A DNA stretch of 64,000 nt from Pyropia haitanensis (GCA_008729055.1 SDUX01000006.1:3646842-3710841); one strand, 5' to 3'; shown: positions 1 to 11,979, numbered from the stretch's first letter. The notes: generated by a model from the letters alone, not told the origin. A program made the numbers and translations.

Positions 1-1545
1 CCAGTCGTCACACCCAGCGCTTCATCTGTCACGTGCATCTCTTCCGTGTTGGAGGCTCTCAGGGAGAGGCAGGACATCCGGCAAGTGCTGCATCAGTTGG
101 TGATTGACAGCTTGCTCTGCTTGGGGCGCCTTAAGGGCGGGTCTGCATCTGGGTCAGCATCCGCAGTGAATGAGGCGGGGTGGTCAGCGGTCCGCGCCAT
201 TCTACATCGATGGTGGCCTGTTTGGGAAGTCCCCGCTGGCGCAGACATGCAGCCGCCGCCACCGGGTACTGTTGGTTACATTGCTCATCCCTCGCGACCG
301 ATCTTGTCTTCAAGGTGGGCTATTGATGTCGACATGAAGGCGATCAACACGGTCATCCAGAAACTTGAGGTCAAGTCCGGTCGCTATTTTGACAAGAACA
401 AGCTGCCAATGAAGGTTTCTGTGTCACGCATAGGGCCCAACGTGCGCGGGGTCATTGGCGTGTCCGTGGCGACCTTGTTGCTGGTGGCTACCAAAGAGCA
501 GATGTTTTGTACTATTGTCTCCGATCTGATGGCCCAAGGCCGTGTACCGACCATGAACAAGGTGCCACTGCTGGCAGCCACGCGCCACGACTTCGAGACA
601 GCTGCACTGGAATCGGAAGAGGTACTCGTGTCAGACGTGTTCGACCAAGGCGGCTATCGTCCTGTTACTGACCACAATGGCGCGGCAGCGCCCGCGCTGG
701 GGATGGCGGACGACATTGAGGAGACTCCCGTGGAGGACCTTGAGAAGGAAATGGATCTGTTGCTGGCGCAAGAGGAAGAACAGGAAAGGGCCGCAAAGAG
801 AGCCCATCGCATTGCTATCCGCCGGCGATCACGGCCTGCCGACGAGCCCAAGCAAGATGTACCCGCCGATCTCGTGCTCAATCCACCTGCGTCCGCACCC
901 GCTCCGTCTTCCCCTGCTCCATCCTCACCTAAGACTGGGTCTTCTCCAGTGGCCAAGAAGCAGAGACCAAACCCAAGCGGTCTTCAGGGTGGAACCAGGA
1001 CTGGCACTAGCGCCTTAGAGGCGAGTTCAATGATGCATTTGTGCCCTCCCCGCAGGGCGACTCCTTCACGGCCGAGACCGTCCGCGCGAAGGCCAGTGCA
1101 GCTGCCGACACCGGCACCTTCATCGAAGCGGCGACGCGCTTCTCCAGAGATTAACGAGAGTTCCAGTCCTTCGTCAGGATCATCATCTTCCTCGGACGGA
1201 CTCCCGATTCTTTTGCGCACGAGGACCAATGCGCCGCAAGGGGAGGCATCACCAGAACCTTTGCTGCAAGGCACTGCATTACTTTATGCTGCTGAGAGAG
1301 AGAAAACCCGCATGCGTGTGTCAGCCAGCGTCGCGGCGTCTCGGATGGACTTGGCCGCCATATCTGCGCGTCTTCCTACCGCGTCTGCAGATGCTCCTCC
1401 GCCCTTGCCACCGCACGTGACGCCCGTTACTTCCGGGCCGCCGCCGACGCCTCTCTCTGCCACCGCAGGCGCTGGCCCATCCCCTGGTGCTTCCCGTGCA
1501 TCAGCTCCGGCGGTTGAGAGGGACAAGTCTACGCCATCAAAATAA
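1..1545 (+). CDS. Hypothetical protein, 5' end outside window
   Basis: The frame is open from the first base, so the true start lies to the left; about 514 codons are visible. I do not recognise the family. The first ~210 codons look like a folded domain with mixed hydrophobic and charged residues and no obvious catalytic motif. A highly charged stretch follows (nt ~715-835, Glu/Lys/Arg-rich, EDLEKEMDLLLAQEEE then HRIAIRRRSR), which could be helical or coiled-coil. From nt ~885 the protein is Pro/Ser/Ala/Thr-rich and probably disordered. The TAA stop overlaps an AATAAA signal. It converges with the PIF1-like gene, leaving 62 bp between the stops. Its position beside a helicase and a transposase suggests, but does not show, that it belongs to the same mobile unit. 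Confidence 0.55.
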   Translation, partial: PVVTPSASSVTCISSVLEALRERQDIRQVLHQLVIDSLLCLGRLKGGSASGSASAVNEAGWSAVRAILHRWWPVWEVPAGADMQPPPPGTVGYIAHPSRPILSSRWAIDVDMKAINTVIQKLEVKSGRYFDKNKLPMKVSVSRIGPNVRGVIGVSVATLLLVATKEQMFCTIVSDLMAQGRVPTMNKVPLLAATRHDFETAALESEEVLVSDVFDQGGYRPVTDHNGAAAPALGMADDIEETPVEDLEKEMDLLLAQEEEQERAAKRAHRIAIRRRSRPADEPKQDVPADLVLNPPASAPAPSSPAPSSPKTGSSPVAKKQRPNPSGLQGGTRTGTSALEASSMMHLCPPRRATPSRPRPSARRPVQLPTPAPSSKRRRASPEINESSSPSSGSSSSSDGLPILLRTRTNAPQGEASPEPLLQGTALLYAAEREKTRMRVSASVAASRMDLAAISARLPTASADAPPPLPPHVTPVTSGPPPTPLSATAGAGPSPGASRASAPAVERDKSTPSK

Positions 1546-1546
1546 A
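1541..1546 (+). terminator. Polyadenylation signal AATAAA overlapping stop codon
   Basis: AATAAA overlaps the TAA stop (1543-1545) of the upstream frame, so a very short 3' UTR is expected before the convergent helicase gene. Confidence 0.45.
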
Positions 1547-1607
1547 ACAAGCAGCACTTCCCTGCAGTCACAGATGGACGAACAAGCCGGGACGCACAGC
1601 AGAGCAC

Positions 1608-4490
1608 TCACAGACGAGTGGCATCGCGGTAAAACGACAACGACGACGGATCCGCAAGCACGCGGTTCCCCGCGAAGGACTTGACGTACATACACCGCTT
1701 GTCGTTAACGCGGCTTATCGCCGCGTTGACCATGCCAGCGCCAAAGGCAGAGGCAATATCCAGGACCGCCTCAGACAGGGTGAGACTTTGAGAACGATGT
1801 ACCGTGATGGCCCAGCCTAAGACAAAAGGCACTTGGCACCGCACTGCAACAGCTCCCGGATGTGCGAGTATACGGGCCTCGAAGTTAACAGGAGGGCAAG
1901 CCACCTTGATCCAGTCGCGACCTGCGTCTCGCACACCGTGCATGCCGCGTCCCACTCCCGGAGGAAGCGCGTGACTCGTGAAGTGCACAACTGGAGTGCC
2001 GTCCACCTCGTACGAGTCCAAGGTTCCAATGCTGCCGTGGTAAAGACCCAGAGGGAGGAAGGCATTCGTGATCAGCATTACCCGAGCCCCCTTGCAGTGC
2101 GGCACGCGACGCGGGGCAACGCAATCAAACAGCGCTGCGTCCCGCGAGTGCGTTGAAACACGATGTAGCGCTGGAGCATGTAGCCCCATGTCCCGGTCCT
2201 TGTCCTCCTGCACGAAGTCCACTGCCTCAAAGTCTGCTGGTCGCCTGCCAGAGCTCAGCTCTGCTAGGCACTGGGCGTTGTGCTTCTGGACGTCTTCGTG
2301 CCTCGGCATGAGATGCAGTACCTTGCACTTGATAGCCTTGTACTGCTCCGCGGAGACAGAGCACTCCTTCATAAGGGTGATCAACTCTGGCGTGCACCGA
2401 CCAAAGCGAGCATCCTTGATGGCGCGCACAAAGTCCGGCTGTCCTTGACGGTGAACGCGAGTCAGCTCCAGCATGAACCGGCCGAACAAAAGAGGCCACG
2501 CCTTGGCTTCGAATGCCATCGAGCCAAACAGGGGACCTAGCTGCAAGAAGTCGCCGAAGGCGAAAATCGTGAACGACGGGTCGGCCTCACCACGGGACTG
2601 CTTCAGTAGCTCGTACATGACGTCCAGGTTGTCAGCGGCGACCATGGATACCTCGTCCAAGAGCAGAACACGAACTTGGGCCAGCCTTTTCCGAATGGGT
2701 GCAAAGCGGTCTGACAGCAGCAGCCGCCGAGCCTCTCTGACCGGGTCCTTGGAGTGCGCCTTATAGTCGCGCACAAAGCCGAAAAAGGAATGGTACGTCT
2801 GACCATTGGCTGTCTTCGCCGCACTGCCAGTGGGAGCAACAACGACGACTTCGCCGTGCTTTGGCATCTTGCGACAAAGGACGTTGTGCAGACCCCTCAA
2901 GAATGAAGACTTGCCGACACCAGGTCCCCCAGTCACAAACGTGCTTCGCCCACGGGTGGCGAGGGCCTCGTACAGTGTTGGCCAATCTCCGGCAACGGCC
3001 AGCCGACCGAGAGGACCCTGCTCGGGCTCAGAACAAAGTAGTCCGTCGCTCAGATCAGCCGCGGATGGCTGGACGCGGGAAGAAAAAGGAAGACGCCGTG
3101 CTCCACCCATTCCCGCGCCAGCACCGACGTCGACAGCCGCAGGCTCCTCCCCTCTGCCCGCAGTCCTACGGCAATGAACGTAAGCGGCACCAATCGATGA
3201 CTCAGCCTCCGACTTGCTGCCGCCCTGGTCGCGAACAGCATTGCGTCTCTCCGCGGAAGGGAGAGAATCAGCGGCGGACGCAGCAGCGTCTGCCTCGTCC
3301 CAAGCCCTTCTGGTCTCGGCCATCATTCGCGCTATGCCTGCCCGAGAGAACATAGGGTCAGGTCGGCCGACGTCGTCCGACGCAGGGTTCAAGGCGTCAG
3401 GTGCGCCCCGGAACGACGAGTGTCGAGCCATCTTGGCTGCAGGTCGGTTTGCAGGCAAATCGCATTCGCGGCTGCGGTCCGGGCCATGTCCCCTTGCGCG
3501 CAGGTCGTGCGAGCCGCGCGACTGTCCGGGAGAAGACATGACGGCGGTCCTCACGGAGTGCGGCCGACGCTCCGAACCCGACAGGTCAGCGGCTCCAGCA
3601 GTGACTTCCGCAGACAACTGCGCGTCAGAAATCGATGACAATGCCTGAGCGCCCCGCTTCTGCGAGCGACGTCCCGACTGGAAGTGCGACCGGCGGCTTC
3701 TCTCTTCGTGCACAGGTTCAAGGAGTTCCTCGCGAGAAGCCCAAACAGCAAACGGGCTCCGGGCAGGCATGGAAGACTCAACAATGACGGCATCCACCAC
3801 CTCACCACGTGAGCCGGTACTATCTGGCGACACAGCCCGCGCGTAGCCCCTCCCAATGTTGTAGGGTTCATGGCGATTCGCAGGTGCAGTCGAGGATACA
3901 GCTTGGCTCGGACGAAGCACGGACATCGCTTGAACGACGGCTGTCGATTGGGGCGGTGAAGGAGCCTCAATGCGAGGAGCTGCCGGTTGAAGGAACGACC
4001 CAGCGGTACGGCTCAGTAGATCCAATAGGTCCTTGACAGCACGGCTGACGAGCCAGTTATACGCACCTGCAGCGTCGGCGAGCCTGGCGACGGCACAAAC
4101 TCGTGCTCGAGATGCCTTGAGAAGCATGACCGCGCCGCCCACGCCGGCACTATCAATCTCAAAGCACGCGCTTGAGCCTGTCGCCATCACCGCCAGCCAG
4201 CCCCCACCAGGCGCAGGGGCAGAAGAGCGCCGCGGCAATTCCAGCAACTGGCTAGCTTGAACAGCGTCCGTGGACACGGGATCAGTCAGCCAGCAAACAG
4301 CCGCACTCGTTGTAGAGAACGCACCAGACACCAACAGAGCCCCAACGTCTAGCGCGAGAATTCTCGCAGCAATGGTCGCGTCGTCGGAGGACATGACGAG
4401 TCGGGACGTCTCTGCAGTAATCATCGCGATGAAGGAAAGACGGCTGTCCGCGAGGGCCATGGCCACGACCAGGCCGCGACCGCAACCCAA
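1608..4490 (-). CDS. PIF1-like superfamily 1B DNA helicase
   Basis: The frame is 960 codons from a non-ATG codon at 4490. The first in-frame ATG is ten codons in (near 4460), and upstream exons are possible. The helicase core fills the C-terminal half. Motif I is GGPGVGKSS (Lys ~527), motif II is LLLDEVSM (Asp ~612), motif III is FAFGDFLQLGP, followed by TRVHRQGQPDF, then WAITVHRSQSLTL and ISRVNDKR as motifs V and VI. This order and wording match the PIF1/RecD2 family, ATP-driven 5'-3' DNA helicases. The first ~470 residues are unfamiliar: a hydrophobic/Ala-rich part, then a Ser/Arg-rich, probably disordered part. No HUH replication-initiator motif is seen, so it is not a Helitron RepHel. It may be a cargo or accessory gene of a transposon, or a host paralogue. 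Confidence 0.85.
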   Translation of the reverse strand: MGCGRGLVVAMALADSRLSFIAMITAETSRLVMSSDDATIAARILALDVGALLVSGAFSTTSAAVCWLTDPVSTDAVQASQLLELPRRSSAPAPGGGWLAVMATGSSACFEIDSAGVGGAVMLLKASRARVCAVARLADAAGAYNWLVSRAVKDLLDLLSRTAGSFLQPAAPRIEAPSPPQSTAVVQAMSVLRPSQAVSSTAPANRHEPYNIGRGYARAVSPDSTGSRGEVVDAVIVESSMPARSPFAVWASREELLEPVHEERSRRSHFQSGRRSQKRGAQALSSISDAQLSAEVTAGAADLSGSERRPHSVRTAVMSSPGQSRGSHDLRARGHGPDRSRECDLPANRPAAKMARHSSFRGAPDALNPASDDVGRPDPMFSRAGIARMMAETRRAWDEADAAASAADSLPSAERRNAVRDQGGSKSEAESSIGAAYVHCRRTAGRGEEPAAVDVGAGAGMGGARRLPFSSRVQPSAADLSDGLLCSEPEQGPLGRLAVAGDWPTLYEALATRGRSTFVTGGPGVGKSSFLRGLHNVLCRKMPKHGEVVVVAPTGSAAKTANGQTYHSFFGFVRDYKAHSKDPVREARRLLLSDRFAPIRKRLAQVRVLLLDEVSMVAADNLDVMYELLKQSRGEADPSFTIFAFGDFLQLGPLFGSMAFEAKAWPLLFGRFMLELTRVHRQGQPDFVRAIKDARFGRCTPELITLMKECSVSAEQYKAIKCKVLHLMPRHEDVQKHNAQCLAELSSGRRPADFEAVDFVQEDKDRDMGLHAPALHRVSTHSRDAALFDCVAPRRVPHCKGARVMLITNAFLPLGLYHGSIGTLDSYEVDGTPVVHFTSHALPPGVGRGMHGVRDAGRDWIKVACPPVNFEARILAHPGAVAVRCQVPFVLGWAITVHRSQSLTLSEAVLDIASAFGAGMVNAAISRVNDKRCMYVKSFAGNRVLADPSSLSFYRDATRL

Positions 4491-7129
4491 CAGATGCAGC
4501 CGCAGGAAGGAACTGCAGCGAAGGCCCGATTCGTGTGCCGCAACATCAGCTCAACGATCGTCGTGCGGCAAGGCCAGCACGTCACACGGGACCCCTCGGG
4601 TCGGCGAGAACGCGAGTTGGCCGCCCTCAACCTCGTTACGCTGTCCGCCGCCAGCGAGCTGCCGCCCCCCCCGCGGGTCCAGCGCCACCCTCCAACAGGT
4701 ACCGACCCCCCCGTCCTCAACGAGCACTAACCGATCCCCCAGGACATGAGCACATGGGCAGGTGGTGGCTAGCCGCTTGAGTGACTTGCCTGGAATGCCC
4801 CACCGCAGGCCTCGACGATACCCGGCAGACCTGCCCAGAAGCACGGTATGGATGCGGGGTGCAAGTTGTCAATGAGTAGACCAAACTCGATGCAGCACCG
4901 CGCTGGCGGGAACAGCTGGTGAGCGCGCGGAAAACATATCTGCCAAGAGGGGCGGCGGTCACAGGAGCACTCGTGCCAACAAAGAGCGGCCCGCCCGTTT
5001 CAGTCCCCGGTGGCCGCCAAGGAGTGGGCCACAGACCAAAGCCGTTCAAAATGGGGGGGTGTGCAGCGTCCTACGAAGACAATCAGGTATCGCAGATGGT
5101 GGCGGGAAGTCACTGATGCCAAACGTCGGCCCACTGCAGGTTGCAGCTGACAGTCCACTTGTCGCATCCACTTCACGCCGTCGGCGTATCACGACGGTAT
5201 CTCGTGAATGTACAGCAAGAGGGGGCAATGTTACTTATATTAGAGTGAAATACACAACATGGGACCGAGGCTCTTCATGGCATCTCCTCGGCACAGCTCG
5301 GTGGTGGCCTCTGACCTGGTCATCAGGGATCCTTTGGAATTCAAACGGGCAATGATCGGGGCGTGCTTGCCACGCAGCTCGTTGCTACATTGCCTTTACG
5401 GCTGTTTGAGCGATAAGATGAGCACCCTTTGGGAAACAGCTGACGGCAGTGCCTTACGATAGGCGTCTTCTACTCCTTCCGTCAAAGCCATGCTTTCGCT
5501 TTGACAGGGAAACATGTGGAAAAAGTCCACTACACGGCCCGGGTTCTGCATCACTGTCCCTTCAGCATAGTCGCGGCTGCCAAACGTGAGGGACCATGAA
5601 TACTCACTTGGCATTCAGTTTGATCACTTACTCAAAGGTCACTCATGGCCAGAGGATGCCCCACTGCTATCAGTTACGTCGGCTCAGCGCCTCTGTTGGA
5701 ACGGAGAGCAGCGCTCGTGGGGACTACGAACTTTGATGTGTCTTCTGGTTTGTCGCACACGGCTGTTCCCGTGCAAGATCAGTTGCGCACTCTCCTCCGG
5801 AAGGCATGCGTGGTCGGTCCCACTGCGCACTCTGGGATCACTTGGATCAGTGCGCTGGCACACATTGTGCATGCTACCGCCGACGTCCGTGGCACGAATT
5901 GGCATAGGCTTAGGGACGAGCGCCTGTCCACCTCCAGCATGGAGCACGATGCCACCTATCTCTCAGGACGAGTGTGCGGACAGCCCGGAAAGAGAGTCGC
6001 CGAAGACACTGACAACCCCTCCCGCATTGAGACAGTCGACGGCAACTCCCCCCCCACGCGTCGTGTTCGCGACGGCGGTACACCACAATACTGCAGTCGC
6101 CGCTAGACAGCGCAATGATGCTGCAACAGACACCAGTGATCTCGGCGCCTGCGCGCAGTTTACGCGGATCCACCTCATGACGTGAGCTCTTAACGGTGCG
6201 TGGCCCGCCATCCACGCCGTCATAACGCAGTCCGGAGTTGGTGATCACCGACCGCCAGGTCCAGCATGGTTCCGTCGCGGCAAGGGGACTGACGGCCACC
6301 TGTGTGAGGTCCTGAGGGATGGAGCTTCTAAACACCGTTGTTCAAGCAACTCCATTCGTACACTGTGGTTGCAGGCACAGGCCAGAGGAGGCAGTGCTGC
6401 TCAACAGTCCTCCCCGCCGCACCACTGGAGCTGTCAACAAACATGCTTTATGAAAGGAAAAACGTGTCCCGCATGGTGGTGTGCTTCACCCGCAGGAGCA
6501 GCTGAGCACGAGCACAAAACTCCCACGTCTCCCACAAGATCCTTGGGGCCTACTGGACCAAAACGGAACAGACAAGATACCAAGGTAACCAGCAATCAAT
6601 AAGTCTGTCGTGTGGCAGCACGCCGCGGCCATCGTGAGGCGCCCGCGTACGTGCTCAGGCAGGCCGACACACACTGCGTCAGTCCGACACGCGTCGGCGG
6701 TTGTTCACGGCAATAAAGACGACCAGGCGCTTCAGCAACCGGTCCAGCCGGAAGCCCCGGCACCGTCCAGAGTCGCCGCGCCAATGCCCTCTGGCCGGAG
6801 GCTGTGCGGCAGCAGGGCAGCCGTCAAAACAACGGGGTGTAACCGATGACCATGAGCACGAGAGCGATGGGGGGCTGGTCAAGCACACACGAGTCGACGC
6901 CGCCAATCACAGAAGAACGTCCGCGTCACCAGTTGCGCCCGACTCAATTGCTCGCCCAGAACACAGGCCGGTACGGGCACAGCTGCTCCCTACGCCGCCA
7001 GGCAGACCACGCGCACCAATATCAAACTGCATGATACTGTGACGAAGATGCCAGGAGATGACCAGCGATGTCGGCTGGGGTACGCGGCACAGCCAGCCGG
7101 GTCCCGTGAGGTGGTCGAAACGAAGACGC
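4491..7129. other. Intergenic stretch without a convincing gene
   Basis: These 2.6 kb between the helicase and transposase genes hold only short frames in all directions, the longest being about 200 codons (5586-6185, plus) with no recognisable motif. Short minus-strand frames at 4551-4844 and 4717-5049 abut the helicase start and could be upstream exons of that gene, but I cannot define splice sites. Promoters for the helicase are expected here on the minus strand. Confidence 0.4.
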
Positions 7130-10100
7130 TCATTGTAACGTTAGATCGTCAGTGCTGATGGCGAGGGCAATACGCTGCCGCAGGACAGGCATGTCCTCTT
7201 GAGAAAACGCAATGGATGAACCGATGGAGAGACAGTCAGCAACCGCCAGCGCAAACACACCGCAGCTTCCAGAGTCCGTTTGCACAGGCAAATCGTCATG
7301 CCCATCAACGGGCCAGGAGCCCACATCCCATTGCTGGGAGACGTCCGTGCCAAGGCGCTCAGCGACCTCGTCCGTAAGCCAGCGACGAAGGTTGGGGATC
7401 ACAGTGTGGTGGTCATCGCCACGGAGGGAATCGTAGTAGAAAAAGCGACGGCGGCGCACGTCCGCGGCCGCCAATGTCCAGTGCGAGCGGAGGACCAGGA
7501 CAGGCACAATGATGCGGTCCACTGATTCCAAGCAGAGGGATTGCTTGATGCCCCACCTTCGCACTCCCTCGTAGTCGTACTGGCCAATCTTCTCGGATAA
7601 CCTGGTGTAGAAGTAGGTACCAAACATGAACGTGCGCGGAAGGCGGGCAGCAGCAGCAGCAGAGACCGACAGCGCGGAGTCCGTCCCAGATCTAGCAGCA
7701 GCCAAGGCTTTTGCTACCGAGTCGCGGTGGTTGATCAGGGCCACGAACGAGTTCATTACCTCGTCGTTCAGCCAGTTGTCCCCGCTCAGCTGGCGCATGT
7801 CCGCCAATGTCAAAACAGCTCGGGCCTTGTTCGCCTGGCGACGCCCGGCATTGGTCGACGAGCACAAGTCGAGGAAGGCAGTCACCCGGTCGAGCTCGCT
7901 GTTAGTCAGCGGGGATGTCGACATGGAAGCGAACCGCAGCCCGCCAGACATGGCGACACCAGCATGAGATAGCTCGCCTGCCCGCTCGTCGCCCACACCA
8001 ATCATCTTGGCATCTCGTGCAGCAGGCCCCTGGACACCAAGACCGTCTGAGGCCTTCTCACGGTCGGCACGCACCCACCAAGCAGGCATGTCGGTGATCA
8101 CTTTCTCGTCCGGTTCTTGGTCCGAGAAATTCTCAACCGCAGCCACATCATCCACCTCATCACTCCTTGCTGAATCGACCACGACTATGCCGCCAGGAGG
8201 GAGAGTCTGCTCGGCCACGGGGACGCCCAAGTCAGTGGCGCTCTGCTGACAGCTGCAAGAGTGACCTCGTAGACAGCCGCGCGCCACGCTGCGGTGGTAG
8301 AACGGTGTCAATGGCACATGGTCGTTTTCCGCCAGCGGGTTGTCCAGCGACATTCGTTGCAGCTTACGGACATTCATAAATGCAACTTGTACCATCTTGT
8401 GAACCATGTAGGTCGCCGGCGACATGTACGCCAAACTGGTTCGGTTGCCAACAGCAATAGAATGGGAAACCTCGGCAGCTTGCGTAGCGACGCCAGCAGT
8501 TGCGCCCAAACTCTCGTCTGGCATGTAGACGGGGGAGCAAGTGTGAGTGATGGAGTGGGGCCTGTCAAGAATGCACCGCACCCCGTGCTTACGCAAAATG
8601 GGGCGCACTCGACGAAGCGCATTCTTGTCCAGCTTGCACGCCACATCGTAGAAGATGACCTTGGGCAGACGCGGGAAGCGCTCCAGCACAATGGAAAGCG
8701 CCTCCCCCACGCTCTCTGCGCGGAACAAGCAGCGGAAGCCCAACGTGATGACGTGCGGGCAAACAACGTTGAACACGCCCTGGGTCAGTCCGTACTTGAG
8801 CGAAAAAGCCTTGTTGCAGGCATCCCCGTCACCCTCCATATCCGCGGCGTGCCTGGCTCTTCCACGGTAGCCGACCCTCCGCTTCGCCGCCTCAGAGTCT
8901 GTGATGCCGGGGCGCACTCGGAAAAGCCCCGCAAAATACTCGAAGCTCACCAGGGGGTCGTCCTCGTCAGGAGTATCTGGGCGAACGCGTTGTGCTCGCC
9001 ATTGCAGGTACTGCGTCCGCGTAGGTGTCCCAGCCCATCGATCGCAGTATTCAGCGTTTTGCCATCCTCGAGCCAGCGTGATCTTGCTTTGGGCTGCCGC
9101 GTCGAATGCGGCGTCCACGTCCTGCTCGACGTTGACGGCCCGTAACAGCAGCTCCCCCAGGGCAATCCGAAAGTGGCTGTCTGCGTCAATGACGGCTTCA
9201 AACTGCCCAAGGAAGCTAGCGACGAACCCAACTCCGTCCAACGGCTTCGTCACGCGCCGCCAGGCTCCTGGGCCCTTGAGCCGCAAAACGTTGGCCACGA
9301 GTCGAACAGCGCGCTCATTGTGACCTTGGAACATGCCGGAAACAGTTTCTGAAAGAAGAGCCTGCAAAAACGGGAGCGTCGCCAGCCAAGCTCCATCGTT
9401 GTCCGAAGGGTACGCGGCAAAGTTTGGCGCACACAGTCCCGTCCGTTCCCGCCATGCGTCCACGAAGACCCGCTTGGCCTGCTGCCCGGCGCCTCCTAGG
9501 GCCACGTTGCCGGCATCATCTGACCGCAACGCGCCCTCCAGCGCACCCAGTTCCCCATCGCTCGTCCCGGTCTTATCTTCGGAAGAAGACGGCGCCAAAG
9601 GTAGTGAAGCGGTGGCACTGGTGGAACTGCGGCCAGTCTCACGAGCTTGAGAGACAGGAGCCGCGTCCGTTCCGAGCGGGAAAAAGTGAAAGAACAGGTA
9701 CGCGGCGCCCCCTTCCGCACTACGGCGCCCAGATCCCACCATATCCGTCGACCACTTGTGGAGAAGCTTGCACTGCGTCTCGGTCAGTCGTGCCGACGAC
9801 CGCAGGACCTTGGTGATGGCGGCACGAAGGGGAGGTTGGGCCACAATGCAGAGATTGGATGCAGGTATGTCCAGCACCGGGCAGTCAACTTGCACGCGGG
9901 TTGGGTGAGCGTCATCTGCGTCCGTGCATCCCAAAGCTTGGCCGTCAATCACAATAAACTCCGGATCAGGGCCACATATGGGGCAGCGAGCAGTCTGCGG
10001 CGGAATCAAGAACACGCGCAACATGGCTGTGCCCAGCTTCACGACATCTTGCCTGCGCAGGTCGAAGCACAGCACATCGGCGGACAGGTGACGTGTGGCG

Positions 10101-11870
10101 GCAGTGTAGGTTGTACGCGCGTTGATCACAAAGGAGAAGAGTTTGTCAAGGAGCCCTCGTGTGAACACCATCCACCTGCGCCCTTTGTTCCGCCGGCGCA
10201 AGTTGAACAGGGCGTCCGCACTGCCGTCATACTCGACGCTTCTGAGGCACTCCTTCTGGTCGCACTGCCAGCGGCCAACAACAGCCTGTGGGTGGATGTG
10301 CATAACATCGACAGCATCATGAGCAGAACGAGTCAGATCGGCTATCTCAAGAACACCATCTCAACGGCGCGTCACTCCACCGTACAAGGCGTATGAAGTT
10401 GATAGCATGAGAGCGTGAACGTACAGCAATAGTTGGGGCGCTGGGGTGGTGCGTGTAGATCACAGCATGCTCCTTGACAACCTGATGTCGTTCTTCGCGC
10501 TTACATCCACAGCTCCCGCAATACGGCTCCACTAGAGGAACCCGCATGTCGCGCGTATGTCCTAGGTCGTTTGACAGGGACATCAACTGAGACATCGCCT
10601 TCAAATCGGCCCGACTCTGGTCGTCCGCACGGGTGGCGTTGTCGGTGTACATCCTTGTCCAGTCCGCCGTCCTCACCCACACATCTGCATCATGAAGTTC
10701 ACCAGAGCACGGCAGCATGTTGCGCATGACGCGACGAGCCACGCGCTCCAAAGCGGGGTTCGTCTTGGCGCGCTGCGTGTCCGAGGGTAGCCGCTCGATG
10801 CCCATGTCCTCCTCTTCAGATACCAGGAACTTCGGCTCTTGACCACTTTGCTTGACTCCACTGGACGGCGCCGCAGAAGATCGCAAATCCGTCCCAGAGC
10901 CCACCACATCAAGCTTCATCTTCGAGTTCAGTGGTCGGGCGATCTTCACGTGCCCGCACCGACCGCGAAACCGGCGACATCCTGGTGCAACACATGATGC
11001 CACATTCATCTTGGAGAACGTGACAAGGGAGAATACGCGCTTGTACAGCACTATCCACGTCAATGATGGCCCATACAGCTTGCAGCTTGCAAAGTCTTGA
11101 GCGTCAGCTTGCAGCTGCATCCGTTGTCGAAACTTGACCAGCGGAACACCGGCAAGAGCGAGGCACCGAGATAGCAATGCCGTGTGTTGACAGTCCGTGT
11201 TGCGGGTGGATGCCGAGATCAACAGTGCATTCTGTGTCCCACCAAAGCACGAACAGATCAGCCCGCCACGCGGCGAGACCCAAAGTACGGCGTCACGCTT
11301 TGCATGGCCGTAACGCAAAGCAACAGCACGTGATCTTGACTTAGGATCACCAACGACGTTAGCAGCAACTGCGGGAGTACCTCGTCCAACCGCAACCGTT
11401 GACGGAAGGCCACAGCACCGGCGGACACATGCCGTCAATGCGTCCGCCATGGCCTCCTCCACAGTTGGTACGTGGCTCGCGCGGTCCTTGCGTCTCGAGA
11501 GGGGTGCGGGGCGACTCGGCGGAACCGCGGCGCTGTTCGATGCATCCTCCGGCTCAGTGTCTGCAGGCGCGCTCTCGTTCTTTTCCTTGACCTCATGGGC
11601 TTGGTTGCGCCTCGCCTTCTTCGGTCCTCTTGGAAGATCAGCTGCCTCGTGCTGACCGACCAGTGCATCGCGGGTTCGAAGGCTCGGACGCAGGCCCGGG
11701 CCAGCTCTCACAGCGTTTGAGCCGGCGGGATCCCCAGTCACCACATCGCCGATGGTTGAAGCCGGTAGCGTGCGTAGGCTGTCGCAGACAGCTCGTGCCT
11801 GCGCATGGGTTCCCACAAACGGAAAGCAAACTGGCGCCGAGAACATGGGACGACCGTCCGCAGCCGACAT
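7130..11870 (-). CDS. KDZ-type transposase with SWIM-like finger and C-terminal Ulp1 protease domain
   Basis: Two overlapping frames read as one gene: 11870-10425 and 10285-7130, joined by a predicted intron (about 1,530 aa). Exon 1 starts at ATG 11870, is Ser/Pro/Lys-rich, then has a SWIM-like zinc finger (ICSCFGG ... TDCQH, pattern CxC-xn-CxH), a second Cys/His cluster (CVAPGC ... RCGH) and CGSCGC. Exon 2 starts with a Cys-containing domain (WQCDQKEC, CPICG). It then has a DDE-type core typical of Kyakuja-Dileera-Zisupton transposases: KVIFYDVACKLDK (Asp ~553 in exon-2 frame numbering from 10303), THTCSP, and Glu ~611 in TQAAEVSH. The last ~200 residues are a C48 Ulp1-like cysteine protease with His ~941 (SHWTL), Asp ~958 (YYDSL), Gln ~1008 and Cys ~1014 (SGSCGVFA), a full catalytic set. 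No stop interrupts it, so it may be functional. The upstream boundary is uncertain because the frame stays open into the 171-bp array. Confidence 0.8.
10286..10424 (-). other. Predicted phase-0 intron in the transposase gene
   Basis: The exon-1 frame runs into a stop at 10347 and the exon-2 frame has no obvious start, yet the two read as one transposase. GTACGT at 10424-10419 (minus strand) and CCACAG ending at 10286 give a 139-nt GT-AG intron that joins the frames in phase 0. An alternative donor GTACGG at 10385 gives a 100-nt intron, also in phase. The alternative explanation is a frameshift mutation. Confidence 0.5.
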
Positions 11871-11979
11871 CTCGAATACTCGTACAGTGCCACAGCCGCC
11901 GTTGAACGAGCGACCGCACCAGAGGGCAATCAAACAACGATTGTCAGCTCGAGGAAACAGGGGAAAGAGGACGGGGACG

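Noticed and set aside
1608..4490. Helitron RepHel
   Set aside because: PIF1-type helicase motifs are present, but no HUH endonuclease motif precedes them and no 5'-TC / CTRR-hairpin ends were recognised.
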